Source of the DNA: JALCRY01 sp050946575
GTDB lineage: Bacteria > Bacillota > Clostridia > Peptostreptococcales > Anaerovoracaceae
Length of the DNA stretch: 64,000 nucleotides
Reading direction: 5' to 3'
Assembly (NCBI GenBank): GCA_050946575.1
Contig: JBMNVB010000001.1
Coordinates: forward strand, 62,001-126,000
Shown here: piece by piece, positions 43,940 to 52,361 of the stretch
How the letters are laid out: each line of letters opens with the position of its first letter
Position numbering within the stretch: the stretch's first letter is position 1
Made by a program: the position numbers and the translations under genes
Notes under the pieces: generated by a model
Databases searched by the model: none
Seen by the model: only the letters and a program-made list of their open reading frames with translations
What the model was told of the DNA's origin: nothing

Positions 43940-45487
43940 TTACGCCGATCTGCGTCTCTTCTTTCTCGCGTTCCTCACGATGCCGACAAAGTCTTTAATG
44001 AGTATCGCCGTCACGCCCCAGATGCTGTGTCCGTCATAGGAGTACACCGGGATATCGCGGCGTCCCTTATACCAGTCGTATCCTCTTTCGCCGACTCCGA
44101 TCTCGTCGTTCAGAGTGTCGTCAGTGTTTCTCTGTATGACGTCCAGATGATGCATGTGCGGATCGTTCTCTATGAAAAATTCCGCCGGGACCGTGAAGAC
44201 CTCACGCACTTCGTCGCTCCTGTACACGGTATCTAATACCGTATCGACCGCGCTTTCATCTATGCGGCCCACGAAGCAGTAGATCTTTACTCCGGTCACG
44301 CCGTGATATGTGTCCATCTGACTTATGATCCTGATGCCGCGGTTATCGAGCCCGAGCTCCTCACTTGCCTCGCGCCTCACGCATTGCTCGGGCGCTTCGC
44401 CCGGCTGCATTTCCCCTCCGGGGAAGCATATCTCTCCCGGGATATGGAGTTCTCCCTTACTCCTGATCTCAAACAGCAGGCAGTCTTTTCCGTCGACCAT
44501 GACAAGCGGTATGACGCAGGCGAAATACCTCCGCACGTCTGCGGCCCTTGACTGCCGCCCCGAGAATATGACGTCGAGTTCGTTCTCTCCGACATATTCC
44601 TCGTCCTCGATCCTTTCGACATGCACCGTATCATACAGTGTCAGGAACGAAGCCGTGATCAGGATGATTATCCCGACGATCGTGTTCCACTTTACGGTCT
44701 CGCCGAGGATGAGCACCGCGAGCACCGGCGCTATGGCCGGTTTTATGAAAAACGCTATCGACCCCGTCGAGGCGTCCGAATATCTGATGGCGATGAAGTA
44801 GAACATGTATCCGAGCCCGGTCACGACGATGCCGCAGTATGCGAACGCTGCCCAGTGCTCCGCGATCCCGGAGATGATCGGGCGTCCGGTCACGGCCAGG
44901 ACAATGAACAGTTCAAGCGAGCCGAGAATGAAACTGATGCTGGTCTGCGTGAACGTGCCGAGCCTGCCGATGCTCCGCTTGCCCATGACCGTATATATCG
45001 AAAACGTCACGGCCGCGAACAGCATGAGCGCCACGCCGACGACCGTATTCCCCTCCTGTATCTGCCACGGCCTTATCATGAAAAACGCCGCTATCAGTCC
45101 GAGGCCGAATGACATCCATTTCAGCCTCGTCATTTTCTCACTCGTGAACAGGTCCGCGATAACCATCGTGAACAGCGGGTTGAGACAGAAAAGCGCAGCG
45201 GCTGTCGCGGCATTGCTTCTCATAACGCCGAGCTGGAAGCACAGCATGCTTATCGCGATGCCGACCGTTCCGAGCAGCAGCATCCAGAAAATATCATGAA
45301 GATCGATGTGTGTGTTGCGATCCTTGATTTCTTTCGCCGCGAACGGAAGCAGTATCACTCCGCCTATCAGAAAACGGATGCACGTCATTTGCACTGAGTC
45401 GATGCTCCGGCCGGAAAGCTTCAGCGCGACTTCCATCGTACCGAACAGCAATGCGGTCATGCATACGCAAAACACGACTTTTTTCAT
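43940..45487 (-). CDS. Fusion of an EamA/DMT permease with a NUDIX hydrolase
   Basis: 515 aa. Residues 1-288 form a ten-helix drug/metabolite (EamA) permease with two repeat halves (MEVALKLSGRSIDSVQMTCIRF near the start, ISFILGSLELF in the second half). After a charged linker (about 289-320), residues 325-510 form a NUDIX domain. Its box is complete: Gly358, Glu364, Arg372-Glu373, Glu376-Glu377, Gly379. The context SKGELHIPGEICFPGGEMQ and the C-terminal DGHSIWGVTA resemble CoA-pyrophosphatase-type NUDIX proteins (NUDT7/YeaB). The frame is continuous, with no stop or new ribosome site at the join. AAGGAAG precedes the ATG. It follows mscL by 28 bp. Confidence 0.9.
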   Translation of the reverse strand: MKKVVFCVCMTALLFGTMEVALKLSGRSIDSVQMTCIRFLIGGVILLPFAAKEIKDRNTHIDLHDIFWMLLLGTVGIAISMLCFQLGVMRSNAATAAALFCLNPLFTMVIADLFTSEKMTRLKWMSFGLGLIAAFFMIRPWQIQEGNTVVGVALMLFAAVTFSIYTVMGKRSIGRLGTFTQTSISFILGSLELFIVLAVTGRPIISGIAEHWAAFAYCGIVVTGLGYMFYFIAIRYSDASTGSIAFFIKPAIAPVLAVLILGETVKWNTIVGIIILITASFLTLYDTVHVERIEDEEYVGENELDVIFSGRQSRAADVRRYFACVIPLVMVDGKDCLLFEIRSKGELHIPGEICFPGGEMQPGEAPEQCVRREASEELGLDNRGIRIISQMDTYHGVTGVKIYCFVGRIDESAVDTVLDTVYRSDEVREVFTVPAEFFIENDPHMHHLDVIQRNTDDTLNDEIGVGERGYDWYKGRRDIPVYSYDGHSIWGVTAILIKDFVGIVRNARKKRRRSA

Positions 45488-45519
45488 AAAAGAAACTTCC
45501 TTTCAACAAACACTGTTGA

Positions 45520-45918
45520 TCAGCCGGCCTTCTGCTCTTTCAGAATGTCCCTGATCTCCGTGAGCAGTTCTTCCTGCGTCGGAGCAGCGGCCTCTTCATC
45601 TTCCTTTTTCGCGCCCACCAGCGTCCTCGCGGCTCTGTCCATCCTGTTTATTCCCTTGATGATGAGGAACATCACCAGTGCGATGAGCACGAATGAGATC
45701 GTCTGCTGGATGACCATGCCGTATTTGATCGACGCGCTCCCCACTGTGAACGCAAGAGAACTGAAATCGATCCCTCCGATCACGATACCGATTATCGGCG
45801 TGATGATGCCGTCAACAAGCGCATTTACGATCGCGGTGAAGGCAGTGCCGAGGACCACGGCGACAGCCATGTCCATCGCATTGCCCTTGAACGCGAACTC
45901 CTTGAATTCTTTCCACAT
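45520..45918 (-). CDS. mscL: Large-conductance mechanosensitive channel
   Basis: Pentameric safety-valve channel opened by membrane tension during hypo-osmotic shock (132 aa, two membrane helices). MWKEFKEFAFKGNAMDMAVAVVLG is the conserved N-terminal helix and pore-lining TM1; FVLIALVMFLIIKGINRM is TM2. The C-terminal helix bundle is EEELLTEIRDILKEQ-like. The ATG at 45916-45918 fits the AGGAAGG site; a TTG two codons earlier is too close. The DMT-NUDIX gene follows. Confidence 0.95.
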   Translation of the reverse strand: MWKEFKEFAFKGNAMDMAVAVVLGTAFTAIVNALVDGIITPIIGIVIGGIDFSSLAFTVGSASIKYGMVIQQTISFVLIALVMFLIIKGINRMDRAARTLVGAKKEDEEAAAPTQEELLTEIRDILKEQKAG

Positions 45919-45989
45919 ACTCAATACCTTCCTTTTGCATTACGGATGAAAAAACCCGCCGTTCCTATAATACTACCGACCGCCCGCAA

Positions 45990-46018
45990 TTGTACAGCAC
46001 GCATTTTCATGATAAAAT
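45990..46018 (+). promoter_or_regulatory. Predicted promoter of the flavodoxin-fold reductase gene
   Basis: TTGTAC (45990-45995), 17-bp spacer ending TGA, TAAAAT (46013-46018). The leader is about 33 nt with GGAGGG. Confidence 0.6.
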
Positions 46019-46057
46019 TTACCTACAGTCAATACTTGTGAGAATGCGGAGGGAACT

Positions 46058-46633
46058 ATGCATACTACTATCGTTTACACTCATCCGTATAACGGAAGTT
46101 ACAACCGCGCTATCCTCGACAACGCGAGCGACGCGCTGAATGAAGCAGGAAAGGACCTGTTCGTCATTGACCTCTATCGCGACGGATTCGAGCCGGCCAT
46201 GACAAAGCGGGAGCTCGAATATTTCAGCCACGGTGAACCGATAGATTCCATGGTGAGCCAGTATCAGGTGATCCTGAAAAACACCGACGAGATCATTTTC
46301 ATTTTCCCGATCTGGTGGCACAATGCGCCCGCCATGCTGCGCGGCTTCCTTGACAAGGTCATGCTCAAGGGTGCGGCGTATAACGAAGAAGGAAACGAAA
46401 TGATCCCGATCTGGGATATCCGGAAGACAACGGTCGTCACTACATCGGAGGCGACGACGGAAACACTCGTTAACGACTGCGGGAACCCGATAGGCGGGAC
46501 ATTCATCAATGCGACGCTCAAGGGTCTCGGGATGACCGGCGGCGTGTGGCTGAATCTCGGACACATAAAGGAAACGACCGATACCGAAAGGGCCGAATTC
46601 CTCGAGAAAGTGCGTAAAACCGTCGTGAGATAA
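46058..46633 (+). CDS. NAD(P)H-dependent oxidoreductase, flavodoxin-like fold
   Basis: 191-aa FMN/FAD quinone reductase-like protein (Flavodoxin_2 family, as KefF, MdaB and NQO1). Key parts are TIVYTHPYNGSYNRAILD (phosphate loop), FIFPIWWHNAPAMLRGFLDKV (the family's PxWW motif) and a GMTGG segment late. It reduces quinones or related electrophiles with NAD(P)H. It is monocistronic with a GGAGGG site before the ATG. Confidence 0.9.
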   Translation: MHTTIVYTHPYNGSYNRAILDNASDALNEAGKDLFVIDLYRDGFEPAMTKRELEYFSHGEPIDSMVSQYQVILKNTDEIIFIFPIWWHNAPAMLRGFLDKVMLKGAAYNEEGNEMIPIWDIRKTTVVTTSEATTETLVNDCGNPIGGTFINATLKGLGMTGGVWLNLGHIKETTDTERAEFLEKVRKTVVR

Positions 46634-46649
46634 TAAACCGGATAACAAT

Positions 46650-46680
46650 AAGAGGGACGCCCGAACGGCATCCCTCTTTA
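46650..46680. terminator. Bidirectional terminator
   Basis: AAGAGGGACGCC pairs with GGCATCCCTCTT (one mismatch, loop CGAAC); T-rich on the right and A-rich on the left. It serves the two convergent genes. Confidence 0.8.
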
Positions 46681-46687
46681 TTTCATA

Positions 46688-47326
46688 TTATTCAATGGGT
46701 CTCATGTCCGGTTTGTTTTCCTGCAGCTCAAGCATCCTCTGGATTATCGTGACCGTATCCTCCACTCCGAACAATCCTGTATTCAGGCAGACGTCGTAAC
46801 TTTCCTTCGCGCCCCATTTCTGCGATGTGTAGAACGAATAGTACTGCGCTCTTTCCTTGTCCACCTTCTTTATGAGCTTCGACGCTTCGTTCTCCGAGAG
46901 ATCCTCCCTTTCCATGACCGTCTTCACGCGCATGTCAAACGGCGCGTAAAGGAATATCCGGAGCACCTTCTTATACTCGTGGAGTATGAAATCGGCGTGT
47001 CTGCCGATAATGATGCACGGACCTTCGTTCGCGATCTCTTTTATCGCGTTGTCGAACGCCGCGGAGACCTCCGTGCTCACGCGGCTCGCCGGATTGATCG
47101 AATAGCCGAGGGAATACGGATCGAGCGCCATCGCGAACGAAAGCCTCCGCGTGTTTTCGTCGCAGTCTTCGAAAACGCCCTGGCTGATGCCGCTTCCCTC
47201 CGCCGCGCGGGCGAGTATCTCCTTATCATAGTAAGGGATGTTCTCGCGCCGTGCGAGTTCGATGCCCACCGCGCGTCCGTTTGAACCGTATTGTCTTCCT
47301 ATTGTTATTATCGAGCTTTTAATCAT
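46688..47326 (-). CDS. Cytidylate-kinase-like family protein
   Basis: 212-aa P-loop nucleoside-monophosphate-kinase-like protein of the Cytidylate_kin2 family. Landmarks are SSIITIGRQYGSNGRAVG (P-loop equivalent), NIPYYDKEIL, CIIIGRHADFIL and LRIFLYAPFDMRVK with EREDLSE (lid). True CMP kinases differ, so the physiological substrate is unknown. The ATG at 47324-47326 follows AGAGGT; 13 more upstream codons are open but lack support. Confidence 0.85.
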   Translation of the reverse strand: MIKSSIITIGRQYGSNGRAVGIELARRENIPYYDKEILARAAEGSGISQGVFEDCDENTRRLSFAMALDPYSLGYSINPASRVSTEVSAAFDNAIKEIANEGPCIIIGRHADFILHEYKKVLRIFLYAPFDMRVKTVMEREDLSENEASKLIKKVDKERAQYYSFYTSQKWGAKESYDVCLNTGLFGVEDTVTIIQRMLELQENKPDMRPIE

Positions 47327-47391
47327 TTCAGTTACCTCTTCCAAAAATATTATACCACCCGTCACGGAAAAAATGAAAACACCTTTTTCTA

Positions 47392-47400
47392 TGCTATAAT
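47392..47400 (+). promoter_or_regulatory. Extended -10 promoter abutting the COG2426 gene
   Basis: TGCTATAAT with no -35. Transcription should start near 47407, which makes the ATG at 47410 almost the first codon of the mRNA. Confidence 0.5.
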
Positions 47401-47409
47401 ATGATTATT

Positions 47410-47880
47410 ATGGCAATACCGGATACAATGATAGGTAAATTTTTCATCACGTTTTTCGCGTCTATGGTTCCCGTAACGGAACTCCGCGCCGGCATCCCGT
47501 TCGGGTACGGCATCGGTCTTCCGATATGGACCGCCTATATCGCGGCCGTACTCGGGAACATAGTCCCTGTGCCGTTTCTTCTGATTTTCCTGAAGAAACT
47601 GTTCAACTGGATGAAAACTTTCAAGAGACTCGGCGCGTTCGCCGAGCGCCTGGAACAGAAGGGCCACCTCAAGAGCGGGAAGGTAAAGAAGTACGGTCCG
47701 CTCGGCCTTGCGCTGTTCGTCGCGATCCCGCTTCCCGGCACCGGCGGATGGACGGGATCTCTTGTCGCGTCCATCATGGAGATAGATGTGAAAAAAGCGA
47801 CAGCCTATATCATCGCGGGACTTCTCGTCGCGGGAGTGATAGTGTCGCTTATCACGGTAGGCGTTTTCCGCTTAGTCTAA
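47410..47880 (+). CDS. COG2426 small multidrug-export-like membrane protein
   Basis: 156-aa protein with about four membrane helices. FFITFFASMVPVTELRAGIPFGYG is the family hallmark and AVLGNIVPVPFLLIFLKKLF is the second helix. Annotated in other genomes as putative small multidrug export protein; function unproven. The ATG at 47410 is chosen because one at 47401 lies inside the promoter. No ribosome site is visible, so leaderless translation is likely. The 3' end overlaps the convergent hisIE gene by 4 bp. Confidence 0.85.
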   Translation: MAIPDTMIGKFFITFFASMVPVTELRAGIPFGYGIGLPIWTAYIAAVLGNIVPVPFLLIFLKKLFNWMKTFKRLGAFAERLEQKGHLKSGKVKKYGPLGLALFVAIPLPGTGGWTGSLVASIMEIDVKKATAYIIAGLLVAGVIVSLITVGVFRLV

Positions 47881-48563
47881 CCCTCGCCTCCCATGCGTTC
47901 CTGTTTCACTTTGTGATCTATGACATGGCGCCGCGCGAGCTCGGCGGTTATCTCATCGAGAGATATCCCGGCCTCCACGAGCATCACGAGTACATGATAC
48001 GCGAGATCGGCCGTTTCGTATATCGTCTCGGCGCGGTCTTTTTTCGTGGCCGCGATAATGACCTCCGTGCTCTCCTCGCCGACTTTCTTCATTATTTTCT
48101 CGATGCCCTTGTCGAACAGGTAGCTCGTATAGCTGCCTTCCTTCGGTTCGGTCTTCCGGCCCTCGATAAGCCTGTAAAGACCTTCATATGAGAAATCGTT
48201 CTGGGAATCGCTCTGGTACACTTTGTTGAAGAAACAGCTTTCCGCGCCGGTATGGCACGCCGGTCCGTCCTTTATGACCTCGACAACGAGCGCATCGCTG
48301 TCGCAGTCCGCCGTGATCGTCACGACATGCTGGAAATTCCCGGACGTTTCCCCCTTGCGCCAGAGTTCCTGCCGGCTCCTGCTCCAGAAGCACGTCTTCC
48401 CCTCGCGCATTGTTATATCAAGGCTCTCCTTATTCATGTACGCCACCGTCAGGACCTTCTTCGAATAGAAATCCTGCACGACGGCCGGCACGAGCCCCTT
48501 CTCGTCAAACTTCACAGCGGCGAGCGCCTCCGCGTTCACCGTTCCCATGTATCCTTCCATCAC
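47877..48563 (-). CDS. hisIE: Bifunctional phosphoribosyl-AMP cyclohydrolase/phosphoribosyl-ATP pyrophosphatase
   Basis: Steps 2 and 3 of histidine synthesis in one chain (228 aa). The HisI part (about residues 8-120) has CFWSRSRQELWRKGETSGN and the Zn/Mg ligands in DCDSDALVV and CHTG. The HisE part (about 125-225) has KKVGEESTEVIIAA and ADLAYHVLVML. GTG (48561-48563) or the ATG directly after it can serve as start behind AAGGAG. Last gene of the his operon. Confidence 0.95.
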   Translation of the reverse strand: MMEGYMGTVNAEALAAVKFDEKGLVPAVVQDFYSKKVLTVAYMNKESLDITMREGKTCFWSRSRQELWRKGETSGNFQHVVTITADCDSDALVVEVIKDGPACHTGAESCFFNKVYQSDSQNDFSYEGLYRLIEGRKTEPKEGSYTSYLFDKGIEKIMKKVGEESTEVIIAATKKDRAETIYETADLAYHVLVMLVEAGISLDEITAELARRHVIDHKVKQERMGGEG

Positions 48564-48584
48564 GCATTGCTCCTTCTTATATCA

Positions 48585-49346
48585 TCAATGCCTAATTCTC
48601 ACTTCTATGCCCTCGCTTCTGAGGTATTCCTTCAGGTCGGGGATCTTTACTTCCCCGAAGTGGAAGATGCTCGCAGCGAGTCCGGCATCCATGCCCTTAT
48701 GCCTGAACAGCTCAGCGAAGTCTTCCATCTTTCCTGCTCCGCCCGACGCGACGATCGGGACCGACACCTTCGAGGCGACGATGTCGAGGAGCTCGAGGTC
48801 GAACCCGCCCTTCACGCCGTCGGTATCGATGCTGTTCACGACGAGCTCGCCGGCTCCGCGGGCGACGCCGTCCTCTATCCATTTTATCGCGTCTATCCCG
48901 GTGTCCGTCCGGCCGCCGTCCGTGAAAAGATGGAACTCGCCGTCAACGCGCTTTATGTCCGTCGAAAGGACGACGCACTGATCGCCGTAAAGGCGCGACG
49001 CCTCGGTTATGAGGTCCGGATTTTTTATCGCGCCGCTGTTCACGCTGACCTTGTCGGCTCCGCATTTGAGCACGCGGTCAAAGTCCTCGATCGTGTTTAT
49101 CCCGCCTCCGACTGTCAGCGGGATGAATATCTGCGACGCCACGCTCGTCAGGACGTCGCTGAATATCGCGCGTCCCTCTATGCTCGCGGTGATGTCGTAG
49201 AACACGAGCTCATCGGCGCCGCTCCTGTTGTAGAGCGCAGCCATTTCCACAGGATCCGCGACAGCGCGCACACCCTTGAAGTTTACGCCTTTTACTACCT
49301 TGCCGTCCTTGATGTCCAGGCATGGGACTATCCTCTTCGTAATCAT
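48585..49346 (-). CDS. hisF: Imidazole glycerol phosphate synthase, cyclase subunit
   Basis: With HisH converts PRFAR and ammonia to imidazole-glycerol phosphate and AICAR. The 253-aa TIM barrel begins MITKRIVPCLDIKDGKVVKG (catalytic Asp11) and includes VVLSTDIKRVDGE (second Asp) and VVASGGAG. Its start overlaps the end of hisA by 4 bp. Confidence 0.97.
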   Translation of the reverse strand: MITKRIVPCLDIKDGKVVKGVNFKGVRAVADPVEMAALYNRSGADELVFYDITASIEGRAIFSDVLTSVASQIFIPLTVGGGINTIEDFDRVLKCGADKVSVNSGAIKNPDLITEASRLYGDQCVVLSTDIKRVDGEFHLFTDGGRTDTGIDAIKWIEDGVARGAGELVVNSIDTDGVKGGFDLELLDIVASKVSVPIVASGGAGKMEDFAELFRHKGMDAGLAASIFHFGEVKIPDLKEYLRSEGIEVRIRH

Positions 49347-50062
49347 TGCTCTTCTCCGCTCATTTCAATGGCCTCAGCCAGATCTATCTTACCCGTGTAC
49401 AGCGCCTTTCCGAGTATTGCGGCATATGTCACGCCCCGGAGCTGCTCTATCTCACTGATGTCCGTGATGCCGCCGGAAGCTGTGATCTTCAGGCCGCACA
49501 CCTCTTTCAGTTTCCTGTACACCTCTATATTCGTACCCGTTTCGCTGCCGTCGCGCGCGATGTCGGTAAATATCACGGCGTCCGTCCCGATGCTCTCGAG
49601 ATATCTGCAGAATCCGAAACTGTCGATATCGGTCACGGTCTTCCATCCGTGGATGGCCACCTTCCCGTCCTTCGCGTCGACTCCGACGGCGATCCTGTCA
49701 CCGTACTCCTTTACGGAGCGCTCCAGGAACTCTCTGTCCTCCACCGCGGCGGAGCCGAGTATCACTCTGCCGGCACCCGCTTCGAGATATTTTTCTATCC
49801 TGCCGCGGTCTCTGATGCCGCCGCCGATCTCGACATAGAGCCCGGTGCTTTCAACAATGCTTTTTATCGTATCGAAGTTCACGAGCTCGCCGTCCTTCGC
49901 GCCGTCAAGATCCACGAGATGCAGGTATTTCGCTCCCGCGCTCTCGAATCCGCGCGCCGTGGATACGGGATCTTCTCCGTATATCGTCATCCTGTCGTAG
50001 TCGCCCTGTACGAGGCGCACGACTTTTCCGTCTCTTATGTCTATTGCCGGGAATATCTTCAT
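49343..50062 (-). CDS. hisA: ProFAR isomerase
   Basis: Isomerises the ribosyl arm of ProFAR (239 aa TIM barrel). MKIFPAIDIRDGKVVRLVQG carries the catalytic Asp8 and VIFTDIARDG the second Asp; GGGIRD and ASGGI bind the phosphates. Starts 12 bp after hisH; overlaps hisF by 4 bp. Confidence 0.97.
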   Translation of the reverse strand: MKIFPAIDIRDGKVVRLVQGDYDRMTIYGEDPVSTARGFESAGAKYLHLVDLDGAKDGELVNFDTIKSIVESTGLYVEIGGGIRDRGRIEKYLEAGAGRVILGSAAVEDREFLERSVKEYGDRIAVGVDAKDGKVAIHGWKTVTDIDSFGFCRYLESIGTDAVIFTDIARDGSETGTNIEVYRKLKEVCGLKITASGGITDISEIEQLRGVTYAAILGKALYTGKIDLAEAIEMSGEEQ

Positions 50063-50074
50063 GCGCTCCTCCGT

Positions 50075-50680
50075 TTACAGCCTGCAGAACCCGCGCAGGA
50101 TGTCGAGCCCCGCTTCCCCGCTCTTCTCGGGGTGGAACTGCGTCCCGCACACATTTCCGTTCCTTACCGTCGCCGTGATCTCCGTCCCGTAGTTTACAGT
50201 AGCCGTCGTGTAGTCGCCCGGCGGTGCGAAAAACCCGTGGACAAAGTAAACGTAATCTCCGCTGTGCGCGTATTTGAACAGCGGGTCGTCGGGCGCCTTG
50301 ATGTCAAGATCATTCCAGCCGATCTGCGGTATCTTGAGATCCCCGACCCTGCCTTCCATGGATACGATATCTCCGTGGATGAGTCCGAGACCCTTATGCA
50401 CTCCGTATTCGAAACTGCGGTCGAACAGGAGCTGCATGCCGAGGCAAATGCCGAGCATCGGCTTTCCGGCATCCACTTCTTCGAATATCGTGTCGACCAG
50501 TCCCGTGTCATACAGTTTCTTTGCCGCGTCCTCGAACGCGCCGACCCCGGGCAGGATTATTCTGTCCGCGGCTCTGATGTCTTCGGCCTCTCCCGTGACC
50601 TTCGTCTCCGCTCCGATATACTTGAGGGATGATGAAAGGGAAAAGAGATTACCCACTCCGTAATCGATTATCGCTATCAT
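50075..50680 (-). CDS. hisH: Imidazole glycerol phosphate synthase, glutaminase subunit
   Basis: Class I glutamine amidotransferase that feeds ammonia to HisF (201 aa). The nucleophile Cys is in LGICLGMQLLF; the His-Glu pair in GTQFHPEKSG; the oxyanion strand in ILPGVGAFEDA. The start MIAIIDYGVGNLFSL is typical. A 33-bp gap separates it from hisB. Confidence 0.97.
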   Translation of the reverse strand: MIAIIDYGVGNLFSLSSSLKYIGAETKVTGEAEDIRAADRIILPGVGAFEDAAKKLYDTGLVDTIFEEVDAGKPMLGICLGMQLLFDRSFEYGVHKGLGLIHGDIVSMEGRVGDLKIPQIGWNDLDIKAPDDPLFKYAHSGDYVYFVHGFFAPPGDYTTATVNYGTEITATVRNGNVCGTQFHPEKSGEAGLDILRGFCRL

Positions 50681-50713
50681 GACTCCTCCTCACTGCGCAT
50701 CCGCGCGTCCATG

Positions 50714-51301
50714 TCAGAGAACTCCCTTCGTCGACGGGATCTCGCCGGCGAACCGTTCGTCTATCGATACAGCCTCGGCAAGCGCCCTCGCGAGGCCTTT
50801 GAACATTGCTTCTATTATATGGTGCGAATTCACGCCCGAGATCTGGACTATATGGAGCGTCAGACCGAGCTCGCGTGAAAACGCCGTCATGAATTCCTGC
50901 ACGAGCTCCGTGTCGAAATCACCGACCTTCTGCGTCGGGATATCGGCATTGAAGCTGAGGCACGCCCGCCCGCTGATGTCGAGCGCGATCTGTACGAGCG
51001 CCTCGTCCATCGGAAGGAGCATCGAACCGTAGCGGCGGATTCCCTTCTTGTCGCCGAGCGCTTCCCGGAATGCGTCTCCGAGTACGATCCCGATATCTTC
51101 TACGGAATGATGGTAGTCGACGTTCGTGTCGCCCGCGCATCTCACGGTGAGGTCGAACCTCCCGTGCCTGGCGAACAGTTCGAGCATATGGTCGAGGAAC
51201 CCTGCGCCCGTATCGATATCGAACGTCCCCGTCCCGTCGAGGTCGAGCGTGACCCTTATGTCAGTCTCGGCCGTCTTTCTGCTGATTTCGCTCTTTCTCA
51301 T
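50714..51301 (-). CDS. hisB: Imidazoleglycerol-phosphate dehydratase
   Basis: Mn-dependent dehydration to imidazole-acetol phosphate (195 aa, monofunctional). Metal ligands sit in GFLDHMLELFARHGRFD, DYHHSVEDIGIVLG, and NSHHIIEAMFKGLARAL. There is no histidinol-phosphatase domain. A 1-bp gap follows hisC. Confidence 0.97.
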   Translation of the reverse strand: MRKSEISRKTAETDIRVTLDLDGTGTFDIDTGAGFLDHMLELFARHGRFDLTVRCAGDTNVDYHHSVEDIGIVLGDAFREALGDKKGIRRYGSMLLPMDEALVQIALDISGRACLSFNADIPTQKVGDFDTELVQEFMTAFSRELGLTLHIVQISGVNSHHIIEAMFKGLARALAEAVSIDERFAGEIPSTKGVL

Positions 51302-51302
51302 T

Positions 51303-52361
51303 TCAGATCTCCTTAAGTATCTCCTTCGTCGCCCTGATCAGTTCGTCCATCTGCCTGTCGGTTCCGATCGTGATCCTGACGTAATCCTTTATCTTTTCAT
51401 TGTCGAAGTGGCGGACGACAATGTTCCGCTCACGCAGTTTTCTGAAATACACCTCGCCCGGCATCTTTTCGTGCTTCACAAAGATGAAATTCGTCATCGA
51501 ATGCGTCGACCTGAATCCGAGCTCTTTCAGTTCGCGTTCGGTGCGCTCGCGCGTTTTCATGATCATCTCGCATGTGAGGCGGAAATATTTCCGGTCGTCC
51601 AGAGCTTCCTTCGCGGCCGCCATCGCCACCCTGTCGATGTTGTACGGGTTGAAGCTGAACTTGAGCTTCTTCATGTCGATGATCACATCCTCGTTCGCCA
51701 TGCACCAGCCTACGCGCAGTCCCGCGAGGCCGAGGCTCTTTGATGTTGTCCTGATGATCATCAGGTTGTCATATTTATCTATGAGCGGCGCTGCCGACTC
51801 GGCTCCGAAATCGACGTATGCCTCGTCAACGACCACGAGGTGGTCCCGGTTCGCCTTCAGCAGCTCTTCTATCTCCTGTACCTTCACGGCCAGCCCCGTC
51901 GGCGCGTTCGGGTTCGCTATCACGACTGTCCCGTCGACGCCCTTGAACGCATCAATGTCGAGTGACAGATCGTCTTTCAGCGGCACCGAATGGAACTGAC
52001 ATCCGAAAACGCTCGCGAACACCGGATAAAAACCGTAACTGATCTCTGGGAAATATATGTGGTTCCCGAATCCCATGAATACGAACGCAAGAGTCTCGTC
52101 CGATCCGTTTCCCGCCATAACCTGCTCCGGCCTTACTCCGCACGCCGAAGCTATCGACTTCGTGAGTTCCGTCGCTTCGGGATCAGGGTACAGCATCAGC
52201 ATATCCGCTTCCGTATCGCGTATCGCCTTCATGGCGTTCGGGGACGGTCCGTACGGATTTTCGTTCGTGTTCAGCTTGATGATCTTCTCATCGCCCTGCG
52301 GCTGTTCTCCCGGCGTGTACGGCTGGATATCTCTAAGACTCTCATTCAGAAACCTGCTCAT
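51303..52361 (-). CDS. hisC: Histidinol-phosphate aminotransferase
   Basis: PLP enzyme making histidinol phosphate with glutamate (352 aa). Landmarks: KLNTNENPYGPSP, VIANPNAPTG, VVDEAYVDFG and the PLP lysine in RTTSKSLGLAGLRVGW. Its start overlaps hisG by 4 bp. Confidence 0.96.
   Translation of the reverse strand: MSRFLNESLRDIQPYTPGEQPQGDEKIIKLNTNENPYGPSPNAMKAIRDTEADMLMLYPDPEATELTKSIASACGVRPEQVMAGNGSDETLAFVFMGFGNHIYFPEISYGFYPVFASVFGCQFHSVPLKDDLSLDIDAFKGVDGTVVIANPNAPTGLAVKVQEIEELLKANRDHLVVVDEAYVDFGAESAAPLIDKYDNLMIIRTTSKSLGLAGLRVGWCMANEDVIIDMKKLKFSFNPYNIDRVAMAAAKEALDDRKYFRLTCEMIMKTRERTERELKELGFRSTHSMTNFIFVKHEKMPGEVYFRKLRERNIVVRHFDNEKIKDYVRITIGTDRQMDELIRATKEILKEI

Noticed and set aside
48252..49838. 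528-residue plus-strand frame across the his operon
   Set aside because: It spans hisF and parts of hisA and hisIE on the opposite strand and has no protein signature.
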